A stretch of 64,000 bases of DNA from Streptomyces europaeiscabiei (GTDB lineage Bacteria > Actinomycetota > Actinomycetes > Streptomycetales > Streptomycetaceae), in NCBI RefSeq assembly GCF_036346855.1, contig NZ_CP107841.1, forward strand, positions 5,088,001-5,152,000, in the 5' to 3' direction. Below, piece after piece: positions 33,935-44,244 of the stretch. A model generated the notes under the pieces. It ran no database searches, was not told the origin of the DNA, and saw nothing but the letters and a program-made list of their open reading frames with translations. Positions within the stretch are counted from its first letter, which is position 1, and every line of letters starts with the position of its first letter. Both the position numbers and the translations under genes were made by a program.

Positions 33935-34771
33935 TTGTCCGGCCCAACCCCTGAACTGCCGATCGTGGTGCTCGACGCGCTCATGCCCACGGCTCACCAC
34001 CTGGTCGTCAACCGCCGGGGCTCCACGGTCTGGGAGCTGGAGAGCCCACGGGGTCACTACGCCGTGAAGCTCGGCCACCCGATCGAGGCCACGGCCGACT
34101 GGGCCGCCCAGCCCTGGACCGCGCTCGCACCGGCGCGCGAGGGTGCCGTACTGCATCGTCTCGGCCTCGACGAGATCGCCTACGGCGAGTGGGAGCGCGG
34201 TACCTGGAACTTCCAGCCGTGGCACGAAGGCCCGGACCTGTACCGGCTGTGGGAACCCTGCCGTCGACCGGGATCCTCCATCGCGCCCCACACGGATGTT
34301 GCCCTGGGGTGCGTCGAAGCACTGGCCGAACTGCACGCGAAGGGCTGGGCCCACGGAGACGTGCAACCCGCCCACTTCATCATCGGGCCCGAACGGACGC
34401 ACCTGATCGACCTCGCCCTCGCCCGTGGCGGGAGCGTGCCCGAGGGATACGACTTCCCCTTCCGCGGCTGCCTCGTCCACTACGAAGCACCCGAGATCGC
34501 CCGCAGCGTGCTCGCCACCGGCGAAGCCGAGCCGACACCCGAAGCCGATATCTACGCCCTCGGCGCGTCCCTGCTCATCTCCGCCACCGGCTGGCGAGCG
34601 GTCGAATACCCGGACGACGCTCCTCGACCCGTACAGAGACAAGCCGTGGCGAACGGGCGGCGCCGCCCCGTAAAGGCGCCCGGTGAGCTGGGCGAACTGA
34701 TCGACGCCATGCTCAGCCACGCTCCCGGAGACCGGCCGACGATCTACGAGGTGGGCAAAGCCCTGAGCTGA
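33935..34771 (+). CDS. Protein kinase-like protein with altered catalytic loop
   Basis: 278 aa from TTG 33935 (RBS AAGGAGAAG; the GTG at 33899 is less well placed). ATP-lysine region YAVKL (K45), acidic hinge, catalytic loop HGDVQPAHFI (140-149), activation start IDLAL (D159) and C-lobe motif YEAPEIARSV, EADIYALGASLL. In canonical kinases the loop is HxDxxxxN; here the metal-binding Asn is His147. The Gly-rich loop is also poorly formed. It may be a weak kinase, a small-molecule phosphotransferase or a pseudokinase. Cytoplasmic. Confidence 0.8.
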   Translation: MSGPTPELPIVVLDALMPTAHHLVVNRRGSTVWELESPRGHYAVKLGHPIEATADWAAQPWTALAPAREGAVLHRLGLDEIAYGEWERGTWNFQPWHEGPDLYRLWEPCRRPGSSIAPHTDVALGCVEALAELHAKGWAHGDVQPAHFIIGPERTHLIDLALARGGSVPEGYDFPFRGCLVHYEAPEIARSVLATGEAEPTPEADIYALGASLLISATGWRAVEYPDDAPRPVQRQAVANGRRRPVKAPGELGELIDAMLSHAPGDRPTIYEVGKALS

Positions 34772-34824
34772 TCCCGAAGCCCGTGCGCCGCGCCTTGCTC
34801 GTGCGGTGGCGGCCGACAACAACA

Positions 34825-34870
34825 GACCGGACCACCCCTCAGCCTGGACAGCATTCCGGGTGGTCCGGTC
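34825..34870 (+). terminator. Terminator after the kinase-like gene
   Basis: 13-bp stem GACCGGACCACCC/GGGTGGTCCGGTC with 20-nt loop, followed by a second hairpin CCCCGGT...ACCGGGG at about 34890-34912. Confidence 0.85.
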
Positions 34871-34912
34871 GTGGAAGCCCTGATCAGGACCCCGGTGCCG
34901 ATGGTACCGGGG

Positions 34913-35437
34913 TGGTCGCCGTGCCCGAATGCGGGTGCGACCACAACCTCGGCTTCCTGTTGTCGAGTTGGAGAAGTCACTGGTGAAGTCCCGTCGAGGA
35001 ACGCAGTTCTGGCCTCAGCCACCGAAAGTCAGCCACGGCGGCGGGTGCGCCGAACGAGCACCCGTCACGTGTGCCTCCAGCAACCCCGTACGGGCCTCAG
35101 CCACGCTGCCCGAATGCGTCACGGACCGCACGCCCTCCAGCCTGGGCGTTGTGTACGTCGGGACGCTGCTCAGGTCGGCTTCGAATCTCTCGGAGCGAAT
35201 CGGCGGCCGATGGCACGGTGTGGTCGTCACCGGCGCGCTTCGGTCTGGTTCTGGCGCTCGGACTGGTCGGGTTACTTCCTGGTCTGGCTGCCCACCCTGG
35301 CGGTGTTGCGCGCTGAGTGGGCGGGGGCCGCCGCAGCGGTGGCGGAGACATGGAGCGGCGGCGGCCCGTGGCCGCCAGCGCGCGCGGCACGCCGTAGGCG
35401 GGCCGCCTTGATCCAGTAAAGAAACTCTGAACAGCTC
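34913..35437. other. Non-coding or decayed DNA left of the IS element
   Basis: Several overlapping frames are open but none has family resemblance or codon pattern I trust. The C-terminal 60 residues of a + frame ending at 35419 (WSGYFLVWLPTLAVLRAEWA) look like part of a membrane protein and may be a relic of an Spd-type gene. Confidence 0.35.
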
Positions 35438-35452
35438 CGTAGGCCAGGGGAG
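35438..35452 (+). repeat. Target-site duplication, left copy
   Basis: CGTAGGCCAGGGGAG, exactly repeated at 37478-37492 across the IS. Confidence 0.95.
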
Positions 35453-37477
<2,025 letters not shown>

Positions 37478-37492
37478 CGTAGGCCAGGGGAG
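37478..37492 (+). repeat. Target-site duplication, right copy
   Basis: CGTAGGCCAGGGGAG, see left copy at 35438-35452. Confidence 0.95.
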
Positions 37493-37636
37493 CGGCCGAG
37501 CAGCGTGCGAGGAACACATGGGCACCGTGGACCGGCCCCGGACCTGCGAGAGAGGTCGTCGGACAGCCGATCAACCATGCCTCGCCGCTTCGAGCAATCG
37601 CGATACGCAACGACGGCACGGCGGCAAGCGGGAGCA

Positions 37637-37864
37637 ATGACCGAGCACATACCGGACAACGAAATGGGGTCGACCAGCATTCACGTCGGGGACACGGAAC
37701 AGGTGGCCGCGCTGGTCAGAGAGATGCGCGCCATGGTCGGCCGCCTCAGGAGGGAGACGATGGAGTTGCGAGAGGAAGTGGCCCGGCTCAGGACTACGGC
37801 TTCGGCTGCTGAGCTGCCTTCAACTCCTCGACCTCACGGCGCAGTTCCTGATGATCAGCGCTGA
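37637..37864 (+). CDS. Small coiled-coil protein
   Basis: 75 aa from ATG 37637 (RBS GCGGGAGC). Residues ~20-55 (QVAALVREMRAMVGRLRRET, then MELREEVARLRTTAS) have a heptad pattern typical of a coiled coil. The tail overlaps the end of the convergent GntR gene by 71 bp, so the true C-terminus is doubtful. Possibly a small AICE regulator; no family recognised. Confidence 0.4.
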   Translation: MTEHIPDNEMGSTSIHVGDTEQVAALVREMRAMVGRLRRETMELREEVARLRTTASAAELPSTPRPHGAVPDDQR

Positions 37865-38276
37865 GTGCGCGGATTTCGTCGCGTAGTGCTGTGAGCGTCT
37901 CAGCGAGGGTGGCCCCGGCGGCATCGGCGTCGTCGGGTCCTCCCTCCCCTGGCTCTGCCTGGCCCGGCCTCTCGCCCTTCTTCGACAAGTACCAGGCTGG
38001 CGCGGTGTAGTTCGCAGAGAACTCGCCCCCACCGTCATGGTCTGCGACGAAGCTCCCCCGACCATGGATCGTGTAGATCAAGCCCTCGTCGCGCAGCACG
38101 TTGAGCGCGGACCTCATGGTCATGTTGGCTACGCCGAAGCGCTCCTGCAGCTCGCGAATGGCCGGCATCTGCTCGCCGGGCTTGATCCGCCCCTGCAAGA
38201 TGTCGCGCCGAAGCTCGTCGGCAGCGTGCTGATACGGCGGCCGGCGGTCCTGCTTGCTCTCTGGCGCGGGGCTCAT
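37794..38276 (-). CDS. GntR-family regulator, KorSA-like
   Basis: 160 aa from ATG 38276. N-terminal GntR winged helix (YQHAADELRRDILQGRIKPG, MPAIRELQERFGVANMTMRS, GLIYTIHGRGSFV), then a short C-terminal coiled-coil (LTALRDEIRALSADHQELRR) in place of a large ligand domain. In pSAM2, KorSA is a GntR protein that represses its own gene and the activator gene pra, holding the element integrated. It faces away from the tra operon with operator-like repeats between. Probably the master repressor of transfer here. Confidence 0.88.
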   Translation of the reverse strand: MSPAPESKQDRRPPYQHAADELRRDILQGRIKPGEQMPAIRELQERFGVANMTMRSALNVLRDEGLIYTIHGRGSFVADHDGGGEFSANYTAPAWYLSKKGERPGQAEPGEGGPDDADAAGATLAETLTALRDEIRALSADHQELRREVEELKAAQQPKP

Positions 38277-38295
38277 GGCCCAAGAGTAGCGATTT

Positions 38296-38400
38296 CTAGC
38301 ACCCCTAGCACACCCCACTGACATAGGTGACCCATGTCAGTTGATACCTAGCTCACCCGATTCACTTGACACTGCTAGGTCAGCTATGTTCAATGGTGAT
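38296..38400. promoter_or_regulatory. Divergent GntR/tra control region
   Basis: CTGACAT...ATGTCAG with 9-bp spacer (38318-38340); ACCTAG (38346-38351) and CTAGGT (38375-38380) flank a consensus -35 TTGACA (38366-38371). A -10 could be TATGTT (38385-38390, 13-bp gap) or TTCAAT (17-bp gap). Repeated CTAGCAC words lie near 38296-38310. Likely GntR binding sites. Confidence 0.6.
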
Positions 38401-38446
38401 CACGCCCACCGCCCCGGTGAAGCGCAATCGAAAGGACCCAACTCTC

Positions 38447-38797
38447 ATGGCACGCATCCGTGTTGGCCTGCTCCCCACCTCCTCGTTCATGGTCGGCACC
38501 CTGCCGGTGCCCAAGTACGCGGACCAGGAGAAGACGCAGTTCGCCACCGACCGTGAGACCGGCGCGAAGCTCTACACGATCACCCTCTTCTTCATGGAGG
38601 AGGACCGTGCCGAAGCTCTGAAGATCACCGTTCCGGAGACCGGTCTGCCCAACGGCCTCCGGCCCGGTGTCCCGGTCATGCCGGTAGAGCTGTTCGCCAC
38701 TCCGTGGGCGCGCATCTTCAACGGCTCGCTCTCGGACGGCATCGCCTACCGCGCGGGTCGGCTGGACCTGGTGGCCCCCACCGCTGAGGCGGCGTGA
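38447..38797 (+). CDS. SCO3933-family AICE protein
   Basis: 116 aa from ATG 38447 (RBS AAAGGA). It reads MARIRVGLLPTSSFMVGTLP ... RETGAKLYTITLFFMEEDRA ... LFATPWARIFNGSLSDGIAY, the pattern of the small SCO3933-family protein encoded at the start of AICE transfer operons, often called regulatory. First gene of a translationally coupled run: its stop overlaps the next start (GTGA). Confidence 0.8.
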   Translation: MARIRVGLLPTSSFMVGTLPVPKYADQEKTQFATDRETGAKLYTITLFFMEEDRAEALKITVPETGLPNGLRPGVPVMPVELFATPWARIFNGSLSDGIAYRAGRLDLVAPTAEAA

Positions 38798-39006
38798 ACG
38801 ACACCGATCTCCGGTCCGGCGCTGAGTGCGGCTACCCGCTGCCTCACGCCGGGCCGGATGCCCGGTTCACCGAATTGCTCGTGCACTCGGCGGCGGCCGT
38901 ACTCGTCGGCTACGGCTATCCCCGCATCGACGCCCCGCCAGATCGGGCGGCCCTCGAATCGGCCCTCATGGCCTTCCTCTACAACCCGTTGGAGAACCGC
39001 ACATGA
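38794..39006 (+). CDS. Small hypothetical protein in tra operon
   Basis: 70 aa from GTG 38794, overlapping both neighbours by 4 bp. Acidic and soluble: MNDTDLRSGAECGYPLPHAG, then FTELLVHSAAAVLVGYGYPR, ending MAFLYNPLENRT. The conserved-looking C-terminus suggests a real plasmid-type protein. No known function; tight coupling argues for a role in transfer or in translation of the tra gene. Confidence 0.72.
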   Translation: MNDTDLRSGAECGYPLPHAGPDARFTELLVHSAAAVLVGYGYPRIDAPPDRAALESALMAFLYNPLENRT

Positions 39007-40409
39007 AAGATCCGAACACCCCGGCGGAAGGCGTCCTCGGTCACATCCCGCTCGTCGTCGCCCTGGCGCTCGCCGTGCTGGCCGGATGGTCGATCTGGTG
39101 GATGGTCCGCTACGCGTGCGCCGATGCCATGACCCGGCAGTCCATACGGCAGGCCATACGCGTGCGGTGGGGCTGGAAGCGGCTCGCGCCGATGCTCAGG
39201 CTGTCGGCCACGGACAAGACCCCGACCGCGCTGGCATCGATGGCGAACGCCAACGGCAAGCCCACCAAACCCCGTGTCCTCATCCCCACCTTGAAGGTGA
39301 AGCACGACGCGTACGGGGTGATCGCGCGGGCACAGTGCCTGCCCGGCGTCGGCCTCCAGCAATTCCAGAAGGCGGGCCCGCACCTGGCCGATGCCTGGCG
39401 GTGCACACGGGTCGCGGTCACCCAGGACAAGCCTGGGCAGGTGCTCATCCGGGGTGTGCGACTGGACCCACTGAAGTTCCCCACCGAGCACCACCCCACG
39501 GGTGAGCCACCGGAGGAGACTGCCCGGTGGGATCTGGGCCTGGACGAGTACGCACAACCGGTGTCCGTGAACCTCACGCAGGTGCCCGGCGTGACCGTGG
39601 CCGGCCTTCCCGGCTTCGGCAAAACCAGCCTGATCAACCAGCTTCTCTCCGACTGGGCACCCTCGCCCGCAGTGCAGTTCGCCTGCGCTGACGGCAAGGT
39701 GTCGGCAGCGTACGAAGGCGACTACGCCGACTGGGTCCAACGCATGTTCGCCTTCGTCGGCGATGACCTGGAAGAGGCCAACAAGCTGTTCCGGCAGCTG
39801 GTGGAGCTGCGCCGCGCCCGCTCGGCCTCGGTGCGCCAGGTGCTCGGAGTGAAGTCCGTGTGGGACGTCGGCCCCTCCGAGAGCTGGCCCCTGGTCGTGC
39901 TGATCGTCGACGAAGCCCACACCTACTTCCGCGACCACAAGGGCAGCGACCAGCAGACGAAGAAGCTGGCCGCGCTCGCCGCCGAGAACGCCCGGCTCGT
40001 GGAAGACCTGGTGAAAAAGGGCCGGTCCGTGGGACTGCTCGTCATCCTCACCACGCAAAAGTCCACCGGCGACGCGATCCCCACCTTCATCCGCGACGTG
40101 TGCCCCGTGGGCCTGAGCTTCGCCCAGAAGACTGCCGAAGCCGCGGTGGCCGCGCTCGGCGACGAGATCCGGGAATGGCCGGACGCCAACCCCATCAACC
40201 TCCAGGACCCCACATACGTCGGCGTCGCGTCGATGAACCACCAGTCGCAACCCGGCTTCACCCGCATCCGCACCCCGTACGTACCCGACGCGGAAGCGGC
40301 TCGCATCGCCGAAGAGACAGCGAACCTCACCGCCGACCCCTCCGCCCTGCTGGAAGCCTTCCTTGGCCCTCGCGTGGCGGACGTGGATCTCACGAAGCTC
40401 GACGCCTGA
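39003..40409 (+). CDS. FtsK/SpoIIIE-type conjugal DNA translocase (TraB/TraSA-like)
   Basis: 468 aa from ATG 39003. N-terminal membrane helix (~14-36, IPLVVALALAVLAGWSIWWM), then the motor: Walker A GLPGFGKTS (201-209), Walker B VVLIVDEAHTYF (~297-308), and FIRDVCPVGLSFAQKTAEAA. Actinomycete AICEs move double-stranded DNA between mycelial cells with a single hexameric FtsK-like pump that recognises a cis clt sequence; no relaxase is needed. Shorter than cell-division FtsK because it lacks the four-helix membrane module and linker. Confidence 0.93.
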   Translation: MKDPNTPAEGVLGHIPLVVALALAVLAGWSIWWMVRYACADAMTRQSIRQAIRVRWGWKRLAPMLRLSATDKTPTALASMANANGKPTKPRVLIPTLKVKHDAYGVIARAQCLPGVGLQQFQKAGPHLADAWRCTRVAVTQDKPGQVLIRGVRLDPLKFPTEHHPTGEPPEETARWDLGLDEYAQPVSVNLTQVPGVTVAGLPGFGKTSLINQLLSDWAPSPAVQFACADGKVSAAYEGDYADWVQRMFAFVGDDLEEANKLFRQLVELRRARSASVRQVLGVKSVWDVGPSESWPLVVLIVDEAHTYFRDHKGSDQQTKKLAALAAENARLVEDLVKKGRSVGLLVILTTQKSTGDAIPTFIRDVCPVGLSFAQKTAEAAVAALGDEIREWPDANPINLQDPTYVGVASMNHQSQPGFTRIRTPYVPDAEAARIAEETANLTADPSALLEAFLGPRVADVDLTKLDA

Positions 40410-40467
40410 ACAGCGCGCCCCACCGCCCCCGCACGTCCCCGACACCCAGGAGAGGAGGTGAACACTC

Positions 40468-41160
40468 ATGACAGAAGACCGGATCACTCAGCGCACCATC
40501 ACCGCCGTCATGATCGTCATTGCCGCGCTGGCGTTCGTCTTCTCCTTCGGCAACGTCTGGTCCCTCGCCCTGCGCCTCGGCGTCCCCGGCCCGATCGCAC
40601 CGCTCATCGCCCCGATGGTGGACCTGTCCGTGGTCGGCCTCCTGGTCGCCCTTCGCTACCTCTCCCTGCGCGGCCTGCCCGCAGACCAGATGACGGCTGC
40701 GACCCGCCTCATGCACTTCTCCGGACTGCTGACCCTCGCCCTCAACGTCGCCGAACCGATCGTCGCCGGACACTACGGCCGCGCCGCCGTCGACGCGGTG
40801 GCCCCGCTGCTCCTCCTCGGCTGGGGCTCCGTCGGCCCGCAGCTCCTGCGCGCCTTCCACACCGTTGCGCGCCCCGCCGTACCGGCACCGCTGCCGGACG
40901 AGATCGAGTCGGAGCCCGCGACTGGCCCCGAAGCCCCCAGCCCTGCGGAGCCGCCCCCGGCCCCGGTCGCTCCTCCGATCGCCCCGGCTCCCGCTCCCGC
41001 TTCACCCGTGGTCAAGGTCCCTGAGCCGCTGCTGACCGAAGCACGCTCCATCGCGACATCCCACCGCACCGAGCACGGTGAGCCGATCACGGCGGTCCAG
41101 CTCAAGACGCGACTCGGGATCGGCCTGCCCATGGCCACCGCGCTGCACGCCGCTCTGTAG
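40468..41160 (+). CDS. DUF2637 spread (Spd) membrane protein
   Basis: 230 aa from ATG 40468 with a strong AGGAGGTG site. Four membrane helices in the first ~130 residues (MIVIAALAFVFSFGNVWSLA; APLIAPMVDLSVVGLLVALR; LMHFSGLLTLALNVAEPIVA; LLLLGWGSVGPQLL), a Pro/Ala linker, and a C-terminal helical domain (LTEARSIATSHRTEHGEPIT). DUF2637 proteins belong to the Spd group, which helps plasmid spread through the mycelium after transfer, probably with the Tra pump at septal walls. Confidence 0.88.
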   Translation: MTEDRITQRTITAVMIVIAALAFVFSFGNVWSLALRLGVPGPIAPLIAPMVDLSVVGLLVALRYLSLRGLPADQMTAATRLMHFSGLLTLALNVAEPIVAGHYGRAAVDAVAPLLLLGWGSVGPQLLRAFHTVARPAVPAPLPDEIESEPATGPEAPSPAEPPPAPVAPPIAPAPAPASPVVKVPEPLLTEARSIATSHRTEHGEPITAVQLKTRLGIGLPMATALHAAL

Positions 41161-41311
41161 GGCCATCCCTTCCGCCGGCTTTCCCGGCACCCACCACCGC
41201 CACCGCCCCCTGGGCCCGACTCGCCATGCCTGCGGGCAGCAGCCCGAGCGCACTGAATCGCTGCTGCCCGCAGGTCCTCACCCTCGCGCCAGAGAGGACA
41301 CCCCGCCACCC

Positions 41312-42775
41312 ATGCGCCGCCCCCTCGACCTGCGCCACGTCATCAGCCCCGGCCTGCGGGACCTGGTCGAACTGGCCAACACCGACGACTTCGACCGCGT
41401 GACGGAACAGGTCCGCGACCTGCGCGGCTGCACCAGCCCCGTCAACCTCCACGGCTGGACGATCACCACCGACCAGACCACCAAGCAAGTCGTCCGCTCC
41501 TACCGCTCCGAGGACGAACCCTCCGGCCGCCTCCTCACCACCTGCGGCAACCGCCGCGCCTCCCGCTGCCCGGCCTGCTCCCGCCTCTACGCGGCCGACA
41601 CCTACCACCTGATCAAGGCCGGACTGTCGGGAGGCAAGAACGTCGCCGAAGCCGTCCGCGACCACCCCCGCGCCTTCGTCACCCTCACCGCCCCGTCCTT
41701 CGGCCCCGTCCACAACCGCCCCACGACCGACGCGGTCAAGCCCCGTCCCTGCGCGTGCGGCGAAAGCCACTCCCAGGACGCACGCGAACTCGGCACCCCG
41801 CTCCGCCCGGCAAGCTACGACTACACCGGCGCCGTGCTGTGGAACGCCCACGCCGGGGCCCTCTGGGCGCGCTTCACCACCTACCTGCGCCGCGCCCTCG
41901 CCGAGCACCTCGGCATGACGCAGAAGGCACTCCACTCGGCCCTCCGCGTCTCCTTCGCCAAAGTCGCCGAGTACCAGCAACGCGGCCTGGTCCACTTCCA
42001 CGCGGTCGTCCGCTTCGACGGCCCCGACGGCCACACCACCTCGCCCCCGGCCTGGGCCACCTTCGATGCCCTTCGCGTCGCCGTCGGCCTGGCGGTCGAG
42101 CGCGCCCGGCTCACGGTCGAGTCGGACGCGGTCGGCGAACGCGTCATCCGCTGGGGCGACCGCTACAAGGTGGACCAGATCTCCGCCCTGGGAGACGGCG
42201 AACTCACGGACGCCAAGGTCGCCGGATACGTCGCCAAGTACGCCACCAAGAACGCCGAAGGCGCGGGCACCGTGGACCGCACCCTCGTATGCCGCCCCTG
42301 CTCCGGACGCGGCTACGTACGCGGCCCCGACGGCTTCCGCGACCTGTGCGAGGACTGCGACGGCACCGGCCAGGCCGAACCCCTCACCGACCTCCCCGTA
42401 CAGCAGCACGCCCGCCAGATGATCCGCACCGCGTGGGCGCTCGGCCACCTCCCCGAGTTCGCCGACCTCAAGCTCTGGAAGTGGGCCCACATGCTCGGCT
42501 TCCGCGGCCACTTCTCCAGCAAATCCCGCGCCTACTCGACCACCCTCGGCGCACTCCGCGACGTACGCCGAGCCTGGCGCACCGCCCAAGCCGAAGCCGC
42601 CCGCATCCGCGCTGGCCTCCCCGTCGACGACGAGACCACCACCCTCGTCACCGCTTCCTCCTGGACCTACCTCAGCAGCGGCTACCGCCCCGGTGAAGAA
42701 CTCCTCGCCGCCCAGGTCCGCCACGACCTCGCTTGGAGCCAACAGCTCAAGCACGAAAGGGCTATGCCTGCATGA
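41312..42775 (+). CDS. repSA: RepSA-like rolling-circle replication initiator
   Basis: 487 aa from ATG 41312. Early zinc-like Cys set (TTCGNRRASRCPACSRLY). HUH metal motif HFHAVV (228-233) and candidate nicking tyrosines in VAGYVAKYATKN (306, 310). A second Cys-rich insert CRPCSGRGYVRG ... CEDCDGTG resembles a DnaJ-type zinc finger. Initiates replication of the excised circle by nicking. The last bases overlap xis by 4 bp. A diverged fragment of the same gene survives at 25446-25514. Confidence 0.9.
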   Translation: MRRPLDLRHVISPGLRDLVELANTDDFDRVTEQVRDLRGCTSPVNLHGWTITTDQTTKQVVRSYRSEDEPSGRLLTTCGNRRASRCPACSRLYAADTYHLIKAGLSGGKNVAEAVRDHPRAFVTLTAPSFGPVHNRPTTDAVKPRPCACGESHSQDARELGTPLRPASYDYTGAVLWNAHAGALWARFTTYLRRALAEHLGMTQKALHSALRVSFAKVAEYQQRGLVHFHAVVRFDGPDGHTTSPPAWATFDALRVAVGLAVERARLTVESDAVGERVIRWGDRYKVDQISALGDGELTDAKVAGYVAKYATKNAEGAGTVDRTLVCRPCSGRGYVRGPDGFRDLCEDCDGTGQAEPLTDLPVQQHARQMIRTAWALGHLPEFADLKLWKWAHMLGFRGHFSSKSRAYSTTLGALRDVRRAWRTAQAEAARIRAGLPVDDETTTLVTASSWTYLSSGYRPGEELLAAQVRHDLAWSQQLKHERAMPA

Positions 42776-42954
42776 CCACCGCCGTGCTCACCGTGGACCA
42801 GGTCGCCGAGCGTCTCGGTATCAGCCGCTGGAAGGTCCACGACCTGATCCGCTCCCGCGAACTCGCCTCCTTCAAGATCGGCCGCTGCCGACGTATCAGC
42901 GCAACCGCCGTGGACGCCTACATATCCCTCCGCACCAAACAGGAAGCTGCCTGA
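42772..42954 (+). CDS. xis: Excisionase (Xis), MerR-like HTH
   Basis: 60 aa. It reads VLTVDQVAERLGISRWKVHD ... LIRSRELASFKIGRCRRISA, a MerR/excisionase-type winged HTH. It overlaps rep at its start (ATGA) and int at its end (TGATG), the standard rep-xis-int arrangement of pSAM2-type elements. Directs the integrase toward excision by bending DNA at the arm sites. Confidence 0.93.
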   Translation: MTTAVLTVDQVAERLGISRWKVHDLIRSRELASFKIGRCRRISATAVDAYISLRTKQEAA

Positions 42955-44180
42955 TGGCCCAGTCGAAGAAGAACGCCAACAACGAAGGCACCATCTACCT
43001 CCGCAAGGACGGCCGTTGGGAGGGCAGCGCGTACGTCCTCGCGACAGACGGCACGTACAGGCGGCGCAGTGTCTACGGCAAGACCTGGGACGACGCCCAC
43101 GAGAAGCTCACCAAGCTCAAGGCCAATTCCCTCAGCGGCCTCCCGGTCGCTACCAACAAGATGACCATCGCCGAGTACCTGACGTACTGGCTGACGAACG
43201 TCGCACAGAGCAAGGTCCGCAGAACGACCTACGTCAACTACGAGTCCCTCGTCCGCAACTACGTCACCCCAGATTTCGGCAAGAAGAAGCTCGTCCGGCT
43301 CACCGCTCGGGAGATACGCGCCTTCTTGGCGAAGACGGCCGCCACCTGCCAGTGCTGCGCCCAGGCTAAGGACAAGAAGCGCGCGGAGCACAAGCGGCGA
43401 TGCTGCGCCCTCGGCAGGTGCTGCAAGAAGCTCCCCTCTGACCGGACCGTGCGCTTCCTGCTGGTGATCCTTCGTGCATCCCTCCAGCACGCCGTGCGTG
43501 AGGACGAGCTGCCCCGCAACGTGGCCCGAAACGTGGAGCTGAGCATGGGGACGAAGCGCGAGATCGAACCGCTCACGGCCAAGGAAGGACGTCAGCTCCT
43601 CGCAGCTGCTCGGGAGAATCGGCTGTGGGCCGCGTACGAGCTGGCGGTCCGCATCGGCCTACGACGCGGTGAGCTGCTCGGGCTGCGCTGGTCGGACGTG
43701 GATCTCCACGAAGGCGTCCTCACCGTCCGGCAGGCTCTACAGCGGGTCGGCGGCGAGCTGTTGATCGTCGCACCGAAGACCCAGCGCTCGGCCCGCCGCG
43801 TGGCCCTGCCTGCCGAGTGCGTGACGGCGCTCCGGGCTCAGCGCGCGCAACAGATCGCCGACCGGAAGGCGGCGGGCAACAACTGGAAGGGGACGGGGCA
43901 GGGGCTCGTCTTCACCACGCGGAACGGAACCCCCGTCGAGCCGCGCAACCTGAACCGCTCCTTCGAGGCGCTGTCTGTTCGGGCCGGCGTACGCAAGGTC
44001 CGCTTTCACGACCTGCGGCACACCTGTGCGTCCCTCCTCCACGAGCAAGGAGCCGACGCCCGCATGATCATGGAAGTCCTCGGCCACAGCTCGATCCGAG
44101 TGACCATGGACATCTACACCTTCGTGCGACTCGACTCCCAGCGCTTGGCATTCGACCGCGTCGGGGACGCCCTGAGGTGA
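42954..44180 (+). CDS. int: Tyrosine site-specific integrase
   Basis: 408 aa. Arm-binding AP2-like N-terminus (EGTIYLRKDGRWEGSAYVLA), core-binding SAM-like domain (~68-200), and catalytic domain with R237/238 (LRRGELLGLRW), H352-x-x-R355 (HDLRHT), H378 (GHSS) and Y388 (IYTFV). A Cys-rich insert (CQCCAQ ... RRCCALGRCCKKL, ~132-159) inside the core-binding domain probably binds zinc, seen in Streptomyces tRNA integrases. Recombines attP with the 3' half of tRNA-Arg(ACG), 1.2 kb away. Confidence 0.96.
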   Translation: MAQSKKNANNEGTIYLRKDGRWEGSAYVLATDGTYRRRSVYGKTWDDAHEKLTKLKANSLSGLPVATNKMTIAEYLTYWLTNVAQSKVRRTTYVNYESLVRNYVTPDFGKKKLVRLTAREIRAFLAKTAATCQCCAQAKDKKRAEHKRRCCALGRCCKKLPSDRTVRFLLVILRASLQHAVREDELPRNVARNVELSMGTKREIEPLTAKEGRQLLAAARENRLWAAYELAVRIGLRRGELLGLRWSDVDLHEGVLTVRQALQRVGGELLIVAPKTQRSARRVALPAECVTALRAQRAQQIADRKAAGNNWKGTGQGLVFTTRNGTPVEPRNLNRSFEALSVRAGVRKVRFHDLRHTCASLLHEQGADARMIMEVLGHSSIRVTMDIYTFVRLDSQRLAFDRVGDALR

Positions 44181-44244
44181 TTTGGACAGCTCACCCCGCC
44201 TACGAGGGCCCGCGCCAGAGCAACATTGGCGCGGGCTTTGCGTT

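Noticed and set aside
34871..35419. A 182-aa plus-strand gene left of the IS
   Set aside because: Starts in a terminator hairpin, has frame-shadow composition, and only its last third looks protein-like. Left as a possible relic.
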